Assembly: GCF_900162665.1 (NCBI RefSeq)
Contig: NZ_LT727813.1
Span: 526,214 to 590,213 of the forward strand
Direction of reading: 5' to 3'
Source of the DNA: Oceanobacillus sojae
GTDB lineage: Bacteria > Bacillota > Bacilli > Bacillales > Amphibacillaceae
Length of the DNA: 64,000 nucleotides
Below, piece by piece: positions 1-9,489 of this stretch (position 1 is its first letter; each line of letters begins with the position of its first letter). The position numbers were made by a program, and so were the translations under genes. Under the pieces are notes generated by a model. It had not been told where the DNA came from. It saw only the letters and a program-made list of their open reading frames with translations, and did no database searches.

Positions 1-2
1 TA

Positions 3-506
3 GTAAACAACGCTGGTATTATGGATGGTATGGAAGCAGCCGGAGATATTGATGATAAAAAATGGGATCTAATTTTTGATGTAAATACAAAAGGAGTTAT
101 GCGTGCTATTCGCAAGGCAATTCCTATTTTCCTGGAAAAAGGGAAAGGCAACATCATTAATACAGCCTCTACAGGAGGATTAAATGGAGCTCATGCAGGT
201 GCTGCATATATGGCATCAAAGCATGCTGTCGTGGGCTTAACAAAAAATACAGGCTTTATGTATGCCAAGGAAGGTATTCGCTGTAATGCAATTGCTCCCG
301 GCGGGGTAGCAACAAATATCACTTCCTCTGTATCCGATTTCAATCAATTTGGTGCAAGCCGGACACAATTAGCACAGGCAGTGATGCCTAGAGTCGGACA
401 GCCGGAAGAAATTGCACAGGTTGCGTTATTCTTAGCTTCCGATGAATCCAGCTTCGTCAATGGAACTGTTATTACTGCAGATGCCGGCTGGACAGCAGCT
501 TTTTAG
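3..506 (+). CDS. SDR-family oxidoreductase, 5' end outside window
   Basis: C-terminal part of a short-chain dehydrogenase/reductase (NAD(P)-dependent, cytosolic). The reading frame is open to the window edge and begins with the conserved NNAG motif. The catalytic Ser lies in the NTAST segment, and the YMASK motif supplies the Tyr and Lys at about residues 69 and 73 of the visible part. The C-terminus matches the family (SDESSFVNG, then the TADAGW-type end). The Rossmann TGxxxGxG motif must lie upstream of base 1. Substrate cannot be read from the sequence. A clear terminator follows, so it ends its transcript. It resembles glucose-1-dehydrogenase or 3-oxoacyl reductase-like SDRs. Confidence 0.9.
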   Translation, partial: VNNAGIMDGMEAAGDIDDKKWDLIFDVNTKGVMRAIRKAIPIFLEKGKGNIINTASTGGLNGAHAGAAYMASKHAVVGLTKNTGFMYAKEGIRCNAIAPGGVATNITSSVSDFNQFGASRTQLAQAVMPRVGQPEEIAQVALFLASDESSFVNGTVITADAGWTAAF

Positions 507-518
507 CTTTTACTTTTA

Positions 519-550
519 CGGATGCAGATATCATTTCTGCATCCGTTTTT
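519..550 (+). terminator. Rho-independent terminator after SDR gene
   Basis: A 10-bp perfect stem (CGGATGCAGA with TCTGCATCCG) and a short loop are followed by five T, 12 bases after the SDR stop codon. Confidence 0.85.
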
Positions 551-763
551 ATTGTGGTCAGAAAAACAGCCGCCTTGCAAATAATATCCCTATGCTTCTG
601 GTGAACTGTTCTCATCTTCTCCCCATTGATAATATCCTATCTCATTTTTTAAGACGGAATGCTTCTGTCGGAAAAATGATAAAATCCTTTTTAGATACGG
701 TTAATTTCATCTGGATTGGCAATGCTATTAAAAAGAAATCTATGATGAAATGAGGCTCAACAC

Positions 764-2362
764 ATGTCTGAAAACGAAAAATCTGCTAATCAAACTAATC
801 TCGAAAATGATAAGACCCTGACTACCCGTCAAGGTCATCCCGTAACTAACAACCAAAATATCCGCACTGTCAACAATCGTGGTCCTGCTACATTGGAGAA
901 CTATGATTTTATTGAAAAAATAAGTCATTTTGATCGCGAAAAGGTTCCGGAACGTATTGTGCATGCACGCGGTGCCGGGGCACATGGCTATTTTGAAACC
1001 TATGGAACAGTTGGTAATGATCCTGTTTCCAAGTATACAAGAGCAAAGGTTTTCCAGGATAAAGGGAAGCAGACACCCGTATTTGTCCGTTTCTCAACAG
1101 TAGTTCACGGTAATCATTCTCCCGAGACAGTCCGTGATCCGCGCGGTTTTGCTGTTAAATTTTACACAGAGGATGGCAACTGGGATCTGGTCGGCAATAA
1201 TATCAAAATTTTCTTTATCCGTGATGCAATGAAGTTTCCTGATATGATTCATGCTTTCCGGCCGGATCCGGTCACCAATATTCAAGATTCCGAGCGCTTC
1301 TTTGATTTTTGCTCCAATTCTCCAGAATCGTTCCATATGGTCACCTTTATCTATTCACCATGGGGAATTCCGGCAAATTACCGTATGATGCAGGGATCTG
1401 GCGTAAACACTTATAAATGGGTCAATCAGGACGGAGAGGCTGTTCTCGTTAAATACCATTGGGAACCGAAACAAGGTATTAAAAACCTTACGACCAAAGA
1501 AGCTGCTGAAATCCAGGGTGAGAATTTTAACCATGCTACCCAGGATCTATATGATGCGATTGAAAAAGGCGATTATCCAGAATGGGAGCTGCTGGTACAG
1601 ATTATGTCAGACGACGATCATCCAGAGCTTGATTTTGACCCGTTGGATGACACAAAATTATGGCCGGAGGATAAATTCCCGTGGCTTCCGGTAGGAAAAA
1701 TGGTACTTAATAAAAATCCGGAAAATTATTTCACAGAAGTTGAGCAGGCATCATTCGGGACCGGTGTATTAGTGGACGGACTGGATTTTTCCGATGACAA
1801 AATGCTTCAGGGACGAACCTTCTCCTACTCCGATACACAGCGTTACCGTGTTGGGGCAAATTACTTGCAGGTGCCGATTAATGCAGCTAAAAAACGGGTT
1901 GCTACCAATCAGGAGGGCGGACAGTTACGTCAGCAAAATGACAAAGCTCCCGGACAAAACCCGCATATTAACTACGAACCGTCTGTGCTTGGCGGTTTAG
2001 AAGAAGCAAAGCAGACCGGAAAGGAATATACGCCTTATATAGAGGGAAACCTTGTCCGTGAGTCTATTGACCGCAATGATAATACAAAACAGGCAGGAGA
2101 AACCTTCCGCCAATTTGAAGACTGGGAAAAAGATGAATTATTGTCCAACATGGTTGGTGATTTATCGACCTGTGACAAACGTATCCAGGATAAGATGATT
2201 GCCCTTGCGGAACAAGCTGATGAAGAATATGGACGCCGTCTGAGAGAAGGCTTGGAGCATACGAAAAAGCATGGCACCAGCCAGAATCCATTAGGTGCAT
2301 CAGATGCAGAACAAGCTCCAAAGCACGCAGAAGATTTAGGACATGACGCTGACCCTTATTAA
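764..2362 (+). CDS. Heme catalase (KatX-like), 532 aa
   Basis: Monofunctional heme catalase that dismutates hydrogen peroxide. Visible family motifs are the distal His in [10 protein letters not shown] (about residue 67), the Asn region [14 protein letters not shown], and the proximal heme-ligand Tyr in [14 protein letters not shown] (about residue 360). Its segments resemble B. subtilis KatX as remembered more than KatA, including YGTVGND and [10 protein letters not shown]. At 532 aa it is longer than KatA, with a polar C-terminal tail rich in Asp, Glu, His and Lys. The start follows a modest RBS (TGAGG). It is monocistronic: a terminator precedes and follows it. No convincing PerR box or SigB promoter was found upstream. 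Whether it is vegetative or spore-linked is unknown. Confidence 0.95.
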   Translation: MSENEKSANQTNLENDKTLTTRQGHPVTNNQNIRTVNNRGPATLENYDFIEKISHFDREKVPERIVHARGAGAHGYFETYGTVGNDPVSKYTRAKVFQDKGKQTPVFVRFSTVVHGNHSPETVRDPRGFAVKFYTEDGNWDLVGNNIKIFFIRDAMKFPDMIHAFRPDPVTNIQDSERFFDFCSNSPESFHMVTFIYSPWGIPANYRMMQGSGVNTYKWVNQDGEAVLVKYHWEPKQGIKNLTTKEAAEIQGENFNHATQDLYDAIEKGDYPEWELLVQIMSDDDHPELDFDPLDDTKLWPEDKFPWLPVGKMVLNKNPENYFTEVEQASFGTGVLVDGLDFSDDKMLQGRTFSYSDTQRYRVGANYLQVPINAAKKRVATNQEGGQLRQQNDKAPGQNPHINYEPSVLGGLEEAKQTGKEYTPYIEGNLVRESIDRNDNTKQAGETFRQFEDWEKDELLSNMVGDLSTCDKRIQDKMIALAEQADEEYGRRLREGLEHTKKHGTSQNPLGASDAEQAPKHAEDLGHDADPY

Positions 2363-2370
2363 TATAAAAC

Positions 2371-2409
2371 AAAAGTGCCTCAAGGTTTATACCTCCTGAG
2401 GCACTTTTA
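2371..2409. terminator. Bidirectional terminator between catalase and SRPBCC gene
   Basis: The 12-bp arms AAAAGTGCCTCA and TGAGGCACTTTT are A-rich on one side and T-rich on the other. The hairpin lies between two convergent genes and can serve both. Confidence 0.85.
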
Positions 2410-2411
2410 CT

Positions 2412-2903
2412 TTACGCTTCATCCAAAAGCGGACGAACCTGTTTTTTATATTCTTCATAAAGTGCTTCCCATGATTGTTTTGGGAATGCCATCTTTCTGC
2501 CATTCAAAACCTCATACAGCATCTCTAAACAAACTTGCCAGCCTGCTAAATCTTTCGGAACATGATCATTTAGAATCGGGATGTATTCTTTTAATAACAG
2601 TACAGATTCATCTTCTTTTGGCTCCAATTCAAATCGGACAGAGCCGTCTCCCCATTCAAACTGCCAATAAGCATTTTCTTTACAATCCAAAATAGAGATA
2701 TTAAAGGAATGTCCTGTACCGTCATTCATATTGAATTTCATGATTCCGTTTGTATGCAAATCAACTACTTCTAAATTCGGCATCCATTGCTGCAGTTTAT
2801 CATTTTCTGTTAATGCGCTCCACACCTCTTCAACAGAGTTTTTAAATCGACGTTCAAAAGTTGCTATATAGCCTTTATCTGCTTTTTCTAAAGTTGCCAG
2901 CAT
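2412..2903 (-). CDS. SRPBCC / AHSA1-like domain protein
   Basis: A 163-aa single-domain protein of the START/SRPBCC fold, Activator-of-Hsp90-ATPase-like group. Family signatures are the N-terminal ATFERRFKNSVEEVWSALT segment, where a helix packs on the beta sheet, and the central WQFEWGDGSVRFELEP strands. The ATG at 2903 was chosen because TGGAGGAAATAAT sits directly before it; an in-frame ATG 42 bases further upstream has no RBS. These proteins bind small hydrophobic ligands or act as co-regulators, and no ligand can be assigned here. It is monocistronic, convergent with the catalase gene and shares its terminator. Confidence 0.8.
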   Translation of the reverse strand: MLATLEKADKGYIATFERRFKNSVEEVWSALTENDKLQQWMPNLEVVDLHTNGIMKFNMNDGTGHSFNISILDCKENAYWQFEWGDGSVRFELEPKEDESVLLLKEYIPILNDHVPKDLAGWQVCLEMLYEVLNGRKMAFPKQSWEALYEEYKKQVRPLLDEA

Positions 2904-3003
2904 TATTATTTCCTCCAGTAATAAGAATTGCTTGAATGTGTTCATCTTTATTTTATATTATATCCTTTTTCCCGGCTCTTACTGATATTCTAAGCCGGCT
3001 TTA

Positions 3004-3609
3004 TCAAGTATTACCAGTAATAAATGATTCCGCCGGATAGTAATTTATTATTTTGCAGAGCTGTTTCGCCATATAATCAGGAGATTGCTCAAAATCGTTT
3101 TTAATCCAATCCAGAATAATACCTAAAATACCATAAGCATAAAACGAGGTATACATATTGTTATCCAATCCATCATGATAAGGGGTAATCAAGTTAATAT
3201 CCTGCTTGAAAAAACGTGTGATGGATTGCAGAAAGGTTTCATAAAATCCCGGTATCGCTTCAAACTCCCTCCAGAGCGCATAAAAATACTTATTTTCGAT
3301 AATATAATTAAAGATAACAATTTCTGAAGGGGCTAATGCATTTAAATGAATATAATTATTCTTTTTGTAGGGAACTTTAAAAGCTTGAATAAGTCCATTA
3401 GTCTGATCAGTAATAATTTCCTTTATTAAATCAGCCTTTTGGTTATAGTGCCGGTAAAAGGTAGCACGATTATAATCAGCATGCTCAACAATATCCGTAA
3501 CCGTTATTTGCTCATAGCTCTTTTCATTCATCAGTGTAATAAGTGCGTACTTCAATAACCTTTTTGTTCTGCGCACCCGTCTGTCCATTCCTAAATCCTT
3601 CGTAACCAT
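3004..3609 (-). CDS. TetR-family transcriptional regulator
   Basis: A 201-aa repressor with an N-terminal helix-turn-helix at about residues 15-60 (RRTKRLLKYALITLMNEKS, then VTDIVEHADYNRATFYRHY) typical of TetR proteins. The C-terminal ligand domain resembles the TetR_C-type found in Firmicutes DhaS/YfiR relatives. It is divergent from the flavoprotein gene at 3783, so that operon (flavoprotein plus alcohol dehydrogenase) is its likely target. The shared intergenic region holds a small palindrome, TATAC-N5-GTATA (3640-3654), close to its own start, a possible operator. The start at 3609 is preceded by GGGGTGAT; an in-frame ATG 21 bases downstream is an alternative. Confidence 0.85.
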   Translation of the reverse strand: MVTKDLGMDRRVRRTKRLLKYALITLMNEKSYEQITVTDIVEHADYNRATFYRHYNQKADLIKEIITDQTNGLIQAFKVPYKKNNYIHLNALAPSEIVIFNYIIENKYFYALWREFEAIPGFYETFLQSITRFFKQDINLITPYHDGLDNNMYTSFYAYGILGIILDWIKNDFEQSPDYMAKQLCKIINYYPAESFITGNT

Positions 3610-3695
3610 TTAATATCACCCCGAATCTCTTCTCGTTTTTATACACTTTGTATAGATCTGTTGTTTATGTGTACAGACCTCTGTTTATTACCGAT

Positions 3696-3709
3696 TGAAA
3701 GCACTTTCA
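3696..3709. promoter_or_regulatory. Candidate cre (CcpA) site upstream of flavoprotein gene
   Basis: TGAAAGCACTTTCA is a 6+6 inverted repeat and differs from the ideal cre TGAAAGCGCTTTCA by one base in the central CG. It lies 74 bases upstream of the flavoprotein start and about 90 bases upstream of the tetR start. The lost central CG lowers confidence. Confidence 0.4.
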
Positions 3710-3782
3710 TACCGATTTATACTAATAGTAATTCCTATTTACACTTTAACACAATTCTAAGAATCAAAGGGAGGTCATAGCA

Positions 3783-5489
3783 TTGGAAAAACAGTGGAAT
3801 GAACAATATGACGTCGTTATTGTAGGTTCAGGTGCCGGCGGTTTGACAGCCGCTTTAACAGCACGCTTACAAGGGTTATCGGCAATTGTCATTGAAAAGA
3901 CTGCATTATTTGGCGGTTCCACATCAAAATCAGGCGGAACAATCTGGGTACCCAATAATCTTTATTTAGAAGAGGCCGGGGTCAAGGATACGTATGAGCA
4001 GGCAAAAGCTTACCTGGATTCTACCGTTGGCGACCGTGTTCCAGATGCTTTAAAAAAGGCTTATCTGAAAAAAGGGCCAGAAATGGTGAAGTATTTACAC
4101 GAGAATACAGAGCATTTCAGATGGGAATACACTCCCGGATATTCCGATTATTACCCTGAGTCAGCAGGAGGATTAGCCTCAGGAAGAGCTGTTGAAGCCC
4201 AGCTTTTCGATCTTAGAAAGCTGGGAGATGATATTAAAGATTTACGCACGTCAGGCTTGCCGACAAAAGGGATGGTACTTAAATCCAGTGAATTCCACAA
4301 AGTAAACATGATTATGAGGACATGGATTGGAAAAGTAAAAGCAATGAAGGTAGGAGGACGCTTGATCCGCACACTTATTTCCGGATATAAGCCTACTACT
4401 TTGGGAGAAGCTGTTGTTGCTCGTCTATATACCTCACTCAAGGAAGCCGGCGGTGAGGTTTGGCTTAACACACCGTTTAAAGATTTAATCTATAAAGAAA
4501 ATCGCGTGACAGGTGTTATCGCTGAAAGAGATGGGAAAGAAATTAATATTCAGGCACGTCAAGGCGTCGTATTTGCTTCTGGCGGCTTTTCTCACAGCCA
4601 GGAGCTGCGGGAGAAATATTTACCGCAGCCTACTAATACAGAATGGACATTGTCAGCTGAAGAACAGACCGGCGATGTAATTGCTGCTGGTGTAAAACTT
4701 GGCGGACAATTGGATTTAATGGACAAAATGTGGGGAACGCCTACCTCAGCACCGCCTGGAGCTCCGGCGTTTATGCCTGTCGCTGAGCGGGCCACACCCG
4801 GCTTAATTATCGTGAACGGGAATGGCGAGCGCTATATCAATGAATCAGTTCCATATCATGAATTTGTAGATCAAATGTATGAAAATAATAACGAACAGAG
4901 CTCCACGATACCGTCATGGATGATTTTTGATAAACGGGTGAAGAATCGTTATCTCGTATTTGGGATTATGCCATTACAGCAGCTCCCTAAAGAATGGTTT
5001 GAAACGGGGTATGCAAAAAAGGCAGATACTGCTGAAGAGCTGGCTAAGCAAATCGATGTGCCTCCAGAAAAATTCACTGAGACCATTTCCAGATTCAATA
5101 CATTTGCAGCTAAAGGGAAAGATGAGGATTTTCAGCGTGGGGAAAGTGCTTATGATAGATATTATGGTGATCCAACCTTAGATAACCCTAATCTGGCGCC
5201 GCTTGACAAAGCACCTTACTATGCGATTCCCATATATCCAGGCGATATCGGAACAAAAGGCGGTCTGGTCATCGATGAAGCGGCAAGAGTGATCAGGGAA
5301 GATAGTACGCCAATAACAGGTTTATACGCTACGGGAAACTGTACAGCCTCTGTAATGGGAGAAACCTATCCCGGGCCAGGTGCAACGATTGGAGCATCTA
5401 TGGTGTTTGGTTATGCAGCTGCAGTGGATATAGCTGAAAGCACGAAAAAGAAAGAAAGTCCTATTCCAAAGGTGACCATGACAGTTTAA
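3783..5489 (+). CDS. FAD-dependent dehydrogenase, 3-ketosteroid delta-1-dehydrogenase-like
   Basis: A 568-aa flavoprotein of the fumarate reductase/KstD superfamily. The FAD-binding GSGAGG lies at residues 16-21, followed by IEKTALFGGSTSKSGG and WVPNN, which is typical of 3-oxosteroid 1-dehydrogenases. The C-terminal GNCTASVMGETYPGPGATIG and FGYAAA close the FAD site. KstD enzymes introduce a C1-C2 double bond into 3-ketosteroids; in Bacillaceae the true substrate may be another alicyclic ketone. Start is TTG, with AAGGGAGGT seven bases upstream. It is followed 35 bases later by the broken alcohol dehydrogenase gene, forming a two-gene unit divergent from tetR, with a cre-like site upstream. 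Confidence 0.85.
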   Translation: MEKQWNEQYDVVIVGSGAGGLTAALTARLQGLSAIVIEKTALFGGSTSKSGGTIWVPNNLYLEEAGVKDTYEQAKAYLDSTVGDRVPDALKKAYLKKGPEMVKYLHENTEHFRWEYTPGYSDYYPESAGGLASGRAVEAQLFDLRKLGDDIKDLRTSGLPTKGMVLKSSEFHKVNMIMRTWIGKVKAMKVGGRLIRTLISGYKPTTLGEAVVARLYTSLKEAGGEVWLNTPFKDLIYKENRVTGVIAERDGKEINIQARQGVVFASGGFSHSQELREKYLPQPTNTEWTLSAEEQTGDVIAAGVKLGGQLDLMDKMWGTPTSAPPGAPAFMPVAERATPGLIIVNGNGERYINESVPYHEFVDQMYENNNEQSSTIPSWMIFDKRVKNRYLVFGIMPLQQLPKEWFETGYAKKADTAEELAKQIDVPPEKFTETISRFNTFAAKGKDEDFQRGESAYDRYYGDPTLDNPNLAPLDKAPYYAIPIYPGDIGTKGGLVIDEAARVIREDSTPITGLYATGNCTASVMGETYPGPGATIGASMVFGYAAAVDIAESTKKKESPIPKVTMTV

Positions 5490-5524
5490 GTATATTTATG
5501 TTTAAATAAGGAAGGAGTTTTTTT

Positions 5525-6573
5525 ATGCAGAACAAAATGAAAGCATATCGTCTTCTTGATTGGCAGACGAAGCCTAAAATAGTTGAAACGGAAATCCCTG
5601 AACCGGAAAGAGGTGAGGTATTAATAAAGGTAGCTGGAAATGGCCTTTGTCATTCAGATATTTCTATGCAGCAAATGCCTAAGGAGATGGTGGAACCCAT
5701 CGGGTGGAAGGTTCCATTTACTTTAGGGCATGAAATTGGCGGCTGGATAGAAGAACTGGGTGAGGGAGTTACAGGCTTTAAAGCTGGAGATCCTGTTGTT
5801 TTGGTCAGCTCTTATTTCTGCGGGAACTGTGAATATTGCCTCAAAGGACAAACAAATAATTGTGAAAATGCTGCAGCCGGAAGAGGCTATGGAATGAATG
5901 GCGGCCTGGCAGAATACGTTTTAGTGGACAAGCCGCAGCAAATTATCAAGCTCGACAAATTGGATCCGGCAACTGCCGGCCCATTAACCGATGCCGGAAG
6001 CACCTCTTATCATCCGTCAAGCGTATATTGCCCAAATTGATTCCAGGGTCAACAGCAATTGTAATTGGCGCCGGAGGGCTGGGAGGGTTCGCTATTCAAT
6101 TTATCCGTGAGCTCAGTCCTGCCAAAATAATTGCTATCGACACGAACGAGAGCAGATTAAAAGTTGCCAGAGATTACGGTGCACATCAGACACTGATTGG
6201 AGTGAATGAATCTACATTGGGAGAAATAATGGAATTAACTGATGGACGTGGAGCCGAGGTTGTGCTGGATTTTGCCGGGTTTGATGCAACCATTGAAACA
6301 GCTTTAGCTGCTGTCAGAAAATCGGGTTCATTTGGCTTAATCGGTGCTGGAATGGGAACGTCAAAAAAACCTTGGTATGGAAGTCTTCCGTTAGATGGAG
6401 AAGTATTTAATTTTCAGGGCGGCTCCATCAATGATACAAAAGAAGTTATTAAACTGGCAGAAGCCGGACTTATTCGAAATGAAGTTGAGCTCTTTCCTTT
6501 GAAGGATGTAGAAAAAGCATATGAAAAGATGGAACAAGGATCGCTGCGTGGGAGAGCTGTTGTCAAACCATAA
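5525..6573 (+). pseudogene. Zinc-dependent alcohol dehydrogenase, frameshifted
   Basis: Two overlapping frames together encode one full-length medium-chain zinc alcohol dehydrogenase of about 349 aa. The first half has GLCHSD and GHEIGG (catalytic zinc) and the four-Cys structural zinc loop CGNCEYCLKGQTNNC. It ends at a stop at 6038-6040. The second half continues in another frame with VKRILPKLIPG and the NAD-binding GAGGLGG. Restoring one base at about 6013/6014 (CATCCGTC to CATGCCGTC) gives an uninterrupted TSYHAVKRILPK. So a single base is missing, either by real inactivation or by a consensus error. RBS AAGGAGTT precedes the ATG. It lies downstream of the KstD-like gene and probably belongs to the same operon. 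If the frameshift is real, the dinucleotide-binding half is lost. Confidence 0.85.
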
Positions 6574-6671
6574 TAATCACAGGAATTTAAAGCTCCCGGT
6601 TCATTTTTTTGAGGAAGAGACCCTGCTAACCTTATAAAGGAGAGAGTTCATTTCTTACTATACCGAAAAAA

Positions 6672-6726
6672 AGGATTTCGATTCACTGCCACTGTCACAA
6701 TAGCTAAATCGAAATCCTCTTTTTTT
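6672..6726 (+). terminator. Terminator after flavoprotein/ADH unit
   Basis: The 12-bp perfect arms AGGATTTCGATT and AATCGAAATCCT enclose a 23-base loop and are followed by seven T. A-run on the other side means it may also act for the minus strand. Confidence 0.75.
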
Positions 6727-6748
6727 ATTCCATGCCATACCATTAGAT

Positions 6749-6898
6749 TCAAGCCTCTCTTTCTAAACGGAAATACGACTTTTTCCAGTTCTTTTCTTTA
6801 TGCTTTTTCCGTTTACTTTTACATTGCTTCATTGTCTTCCTGACATCTTCCATTTGGTAATCCATTTGACTTTTCAACATTTCATAAGATGAAAACAT
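6749..6898 (-). CDS. Small Lys-rich hypothetical protein, 49 aa
   Basis: An unrecognised short ORF. It starts at an ATG with AGGAG upstream (spacing about 12 bases, rather long) and encodes a very basic, hydrophilic peptide. The N-terminal half resembles an amphipathic helix (SYEMLKSQMDYQMEDV). It is followed by the Lys/Arg cluster KSKRKKHKEKNWKK and ends REA. The minus-strand reading of the hairpin at 6672-6726 could terminate it. It has no known family that I can name. Low complexity and weak RBS spacing leave open that it is not translated. Confidence 0.4.
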   Translation of the reverse strand: MFSSYEMLKSQMDYQMEDVRKTMKQCKSKRKKHKEKNWKKSYFRLEREA

Positions 6899-7106
6899 AG
6901 GATAAATCAGCTCCTGAGAATAAGTTATTTGATACTTCTATTGTATCGCCTCATCTCTTTCCGCACATCAGATCCATGACTGATTTATCCCTTGAAATTA
7001 TCGCTGCTTCAGACCGAAGAGTTCCTCCTGCTTAAGGTGGAGATCACCTCCGTCTTGCCTCATTTTAAAGTAGAGTTACTGCAAATATCAGCTCCAGTTG
7101 AACTGT

Positions 7107-7877
7107 TTATTTCTCCCCCATCGACTTTTCAATAACATCCAGTACTTGCTGCAGCTTCTGAACCGGAATTTGTCCCGGCGCTGAAGCTCTTTCTCCAGCT
7201 CCAAAGGTTAGTACCGATCCAAAGACCTGTCCAGATAACCGGGTGATCACTCCAAGAGGACCCATCGCCATTGTAATCATTGGCTTCTCTGTATGTTTTT
7301 TCATTTCATTAGTTGCTGTGAGCAGCTCGAGGACATCCTCTGTGTTATTCGGCACCACGGCAATTTTTAATACATCGCCGCCAAGCTCATCTGCCCACTT
7401 TAATCGATTGATAATTTCTGATTGTGCTGGTGTTTTTTGAAAATCATGATTGGAAATGATTACGTATGTATGCTGCTGATGCGCGACAGAAATCAGCTTC
7501 TTAACCGTATCTTCTCCCTGATACAATTCCACATCCACAAGATCCGCAAGACCTGTCTGGATGACAAATTGGTTCAATGATACATAATCTTCTTTGGAGA
7601 GTTCCTTCTCTCCTCCCTCTTGATGACTGCGAAAAGTAAAAATCAGCGGAATCCCTTTTAAAACGTTCACCAAATCTTTTAGAACCTCCAGCACTGCTGC
7701 ATGATTTTCCACTTCTTCAAATATATCCGCTCGCCATTCAATAACATCTATTGCCTCTTTTTGATAACGTTTCGCCTCTTCAATAATTTCTGCTTTTTTT
7801 GATGAAGTTATAGGAATGCAGATACTTGGCTTCCCTTCTCCCAGTGTTATATTTTTAATTGTTAATGCTTCTGTCAT
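7107..7877 (-). CDS. aroD: Type I 3-dehydroquinate dehydratase
   Basis: Class I dehydroquinase of the shikimate pathway (3-dehydroquinate to 3-dehydroshikimate plus water), a 256-aa TIM barrel. The catalytic His is H144 (ISNHDF) and the Schiff-base Lys is K171 (VLKIAV), matching H143/K170 of the E. coli enzyme. Also visible are the EWRAD substrate loop and the C-terminal ASAPGQIPV lid. The ATG at 7877 was chosen over an in-frame TTG six bases upstream; GGAG lies 11 bases before it. It is the second gene after an MFS carrier (54-base gap), and this context suggests use of imported quinate or shikimate rather than only aromatic biosynthesis. Confidence 0.93.
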   Translation of the reverse strand: MTEALTIKNITLGEGKPSICIPITSSKKAEIIEEAKRYQKEAIDVIEWRADIFEEVENHAAVLEVLKDLVNVLKGIPLIFTFRSHQEGGEKELSKEDYVSLNQFVIQTGLADLVDVELYQGEDTVKKLISVAHQQHTYVIISNHDFQKTPAQSEIINRLKWADELGGDVLKIAVVPNNTEDVLELLTATNEMKKHTEKPMITMAMGPLGVITRLSGQVFGSVLTFGAGERASAPGQIPVQKLQQVLDVIEKSMGEK

Positions 7878-7931
7878 AATCAATCCATCTCCATTCTTTA
7901 CTGAAACTTATCCTTTTGAAAAACTTGTTTA

Positions 7932-9155
7932 TCACGTACGATACCTGCCTCTTTCCCTATGAGAAAAATGAAAAACAACCCATGTTACTGCAACCAGCAG
8001 CATAACAATACTGGATAGATAAAAAACGGCAGAGATTCCATATAAATCTATAATAATAAATGATAGCAAGGGACCGATTGCCGCTCCTAAATCTACAGCC
8101 ACCGTATGCAGGGTCATCATCTTAACGGGGTTACTTCTCGCTGCCGCATCGCCCGCCAAGGTGTCTGTTATCGTTAAAAGTCCGGTTGAAACCATCTGGA
8201 AAAACATAATAGTTATTAATAACAGCACAAAGGATTCCACACGGCCTATAATCAGAAAAGCAATGCTGCCTAATGTTAACGGGACAAGAATCCAGTTATA
8301 TTTATACTTGCTCTTATCTACAAACCTGCCTATCATTGGAGCAAATACAGGATCCCACGCCCAGCGGATTGCCTGTATTATTCCGGCCAGTGTTGCAGCG
8401 CCAATGAAAATACCAAAAAAGGACCAATCAGCATGATAAGTTTGTTCAATCAGCGGACTAAGTGTAGAAGCAAAAATGCCCATCGTGATAAAGCCCATGG
8501 TTCCTCCAGTCAGAATGACCAGGACAATATATGGATTGAGGATGGTTTGTTTCCCCTTGGCAGGTAAATCATTGCTTGCAGTTGTTTTTCCATCATCTCT
8601 ATTATTTTTTGGTACAAGCCTGACAATAAAAGGAAAGACTGCCACAGCAGCCAATACAAACAGGGTGGTCACAAACGGTATCGATAGCTGATCCACTAAA
8701 AAGCCTCCTGCCAGCATACCGACTAATCCGCCTAATCCCCATAGTCCATTGTACAATCCCATATAATGACCTCTCGTTTTTTCCGTAGAGAATGTGACAA
8801 CTGTGAGCATTCCTCCCAGTTTAACAAATGACCAGGCAACTCCCCACAGTATTCTAGCAAGCAGCAACAGCCAAAAGCCCTGAAGCAGACCATAAGATAC
8901 GGTGCTGAAAGCGGCACATGCTACAGAAATCAATACTCCTGTCCGAATATTGAATTTGCTGTAAAACAGTCCTACTAACGGGGTAATCGATAAGCGGACA
9001 AAACGATTGATTGATAGCAGCACGCCAATCTGCCAGATAGCTGTTAATCCGAAATCCTGCCAATATAAAGGGAGTACAATAAAAAGCATCGCATCTCCCA
9101 TCACAGTTACTGCTGTAATCAGCGCAATTCCGACAACCTTTCTTTTGTCACTCAT
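7932..9155 (-). CDS. MFS transporter, upstream partner of aroD
   Basis: A 407-aa major facilitator with 12 predicted membrane segments in two six-helix bundles separated by a charged loop (about residues 187-207, KNNRDDGKTTASNDLPAKGK). The motif-A region is degenerate (FVRLSITPLVGLFYSKF). It is co-directional with and immediately upstream of aroD, so a shikimate, quinate or dehydroquinate importer is a reasonable guess from context only; a drug-efflux role cannot be excluded. It is the first gene of the unit and is divergent from the ABC operon that starts at 9490. Confidence 0.8.
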   Translation of the reverse strand: MSDKRKVVGIALITAVTVMGDAMLFIVLPLYWQDFGLTAIWQIGVLLSINRFVRLSITPLVGLFYSKFNIRTGVLISVACAAFSTVSYGLLQGFWLLLLARILWGVAWSFVKLGGMLTVVTFSTEKTRGHYMGLYNGLWGLGGLVGMLAGGFLVDQLSIPFVTTLFVLAAVAVFPFIVRLVPKNNRDDGKTTASNDLPAKGKQTILNPYIVLVILTGGTMGFITMGIFASTLSPLIEQTYHADWSFFGIFIGAATLAGIIQAIRWAWDPVFAPMIGRFVDKSKYKYNWILVPLTLGSIAFLIIGRVESFVLLLITIMFFQMVSTGLLTITDTLAGDAAARSNPVKMMTLHTVAVDLGAAIGPLLSFIIIDLYGISAVFYLSSIVMLLVAVTWVVFHFSHRERGRYRT

Positions 9156-9393
9156 AGTGTTGGCTCTCTTAAGCTTGCATGATAAGTATCTCCTCTCACT
9201 ATCAACCTCTCCTGTCTACCTGTTTTATAATCCATCTTCCCAGATTTTTAGATTACTCTCCAACATATCATAAATTCAAAATATTTCATATAGTAAATTT
9301 CATTATATAAATAAACCTTATAAATATAAATGTATGTATTTCCAGTTCTATACCTCCCTATTTCACTTTTCTCCGGGATATTTTAAAATTTTA
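9156..9393. other. AT-rich divergent intergenic region
   Basis: About 330 bases separate the MFS and ABC operons. The half nearest the MFS gene is AT-rich; I see no small gene, riboswitch or terminator in it. The half nearest the ABC operon contains the promoter/operator described next. Confidence 0.6.
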
Positions 9394-9449
9394 TTGACAA
9401 GAAACCGTAACACTGTTATGGTTATACACATAAGTATATAACCATAACA
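9394..9449 (+). promoter_or_regulatory. Promoter with 13-bp inverted-repeat operator for the twin ABC operon
   Basis: The -35 is TTGACA (9394-9399) and, 17 bases on, the -10 is TATGGT (9417-9422). A perfect 13-bp inverted repeat overlaps the -10 and continues past it: TGTTATGGTTATA (9414-9426) and TATAACCATAACA (9437-9449). This is the geometry of a repressor operator, and the YtrA-type GntR protein encoded in the same operon (11091) is the likely ligand. Confidence 0.75.
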
Positions 9450-9489
9450 CAGTATAAGATTAAATATAAATATTTAAAGGAGGATGCAC

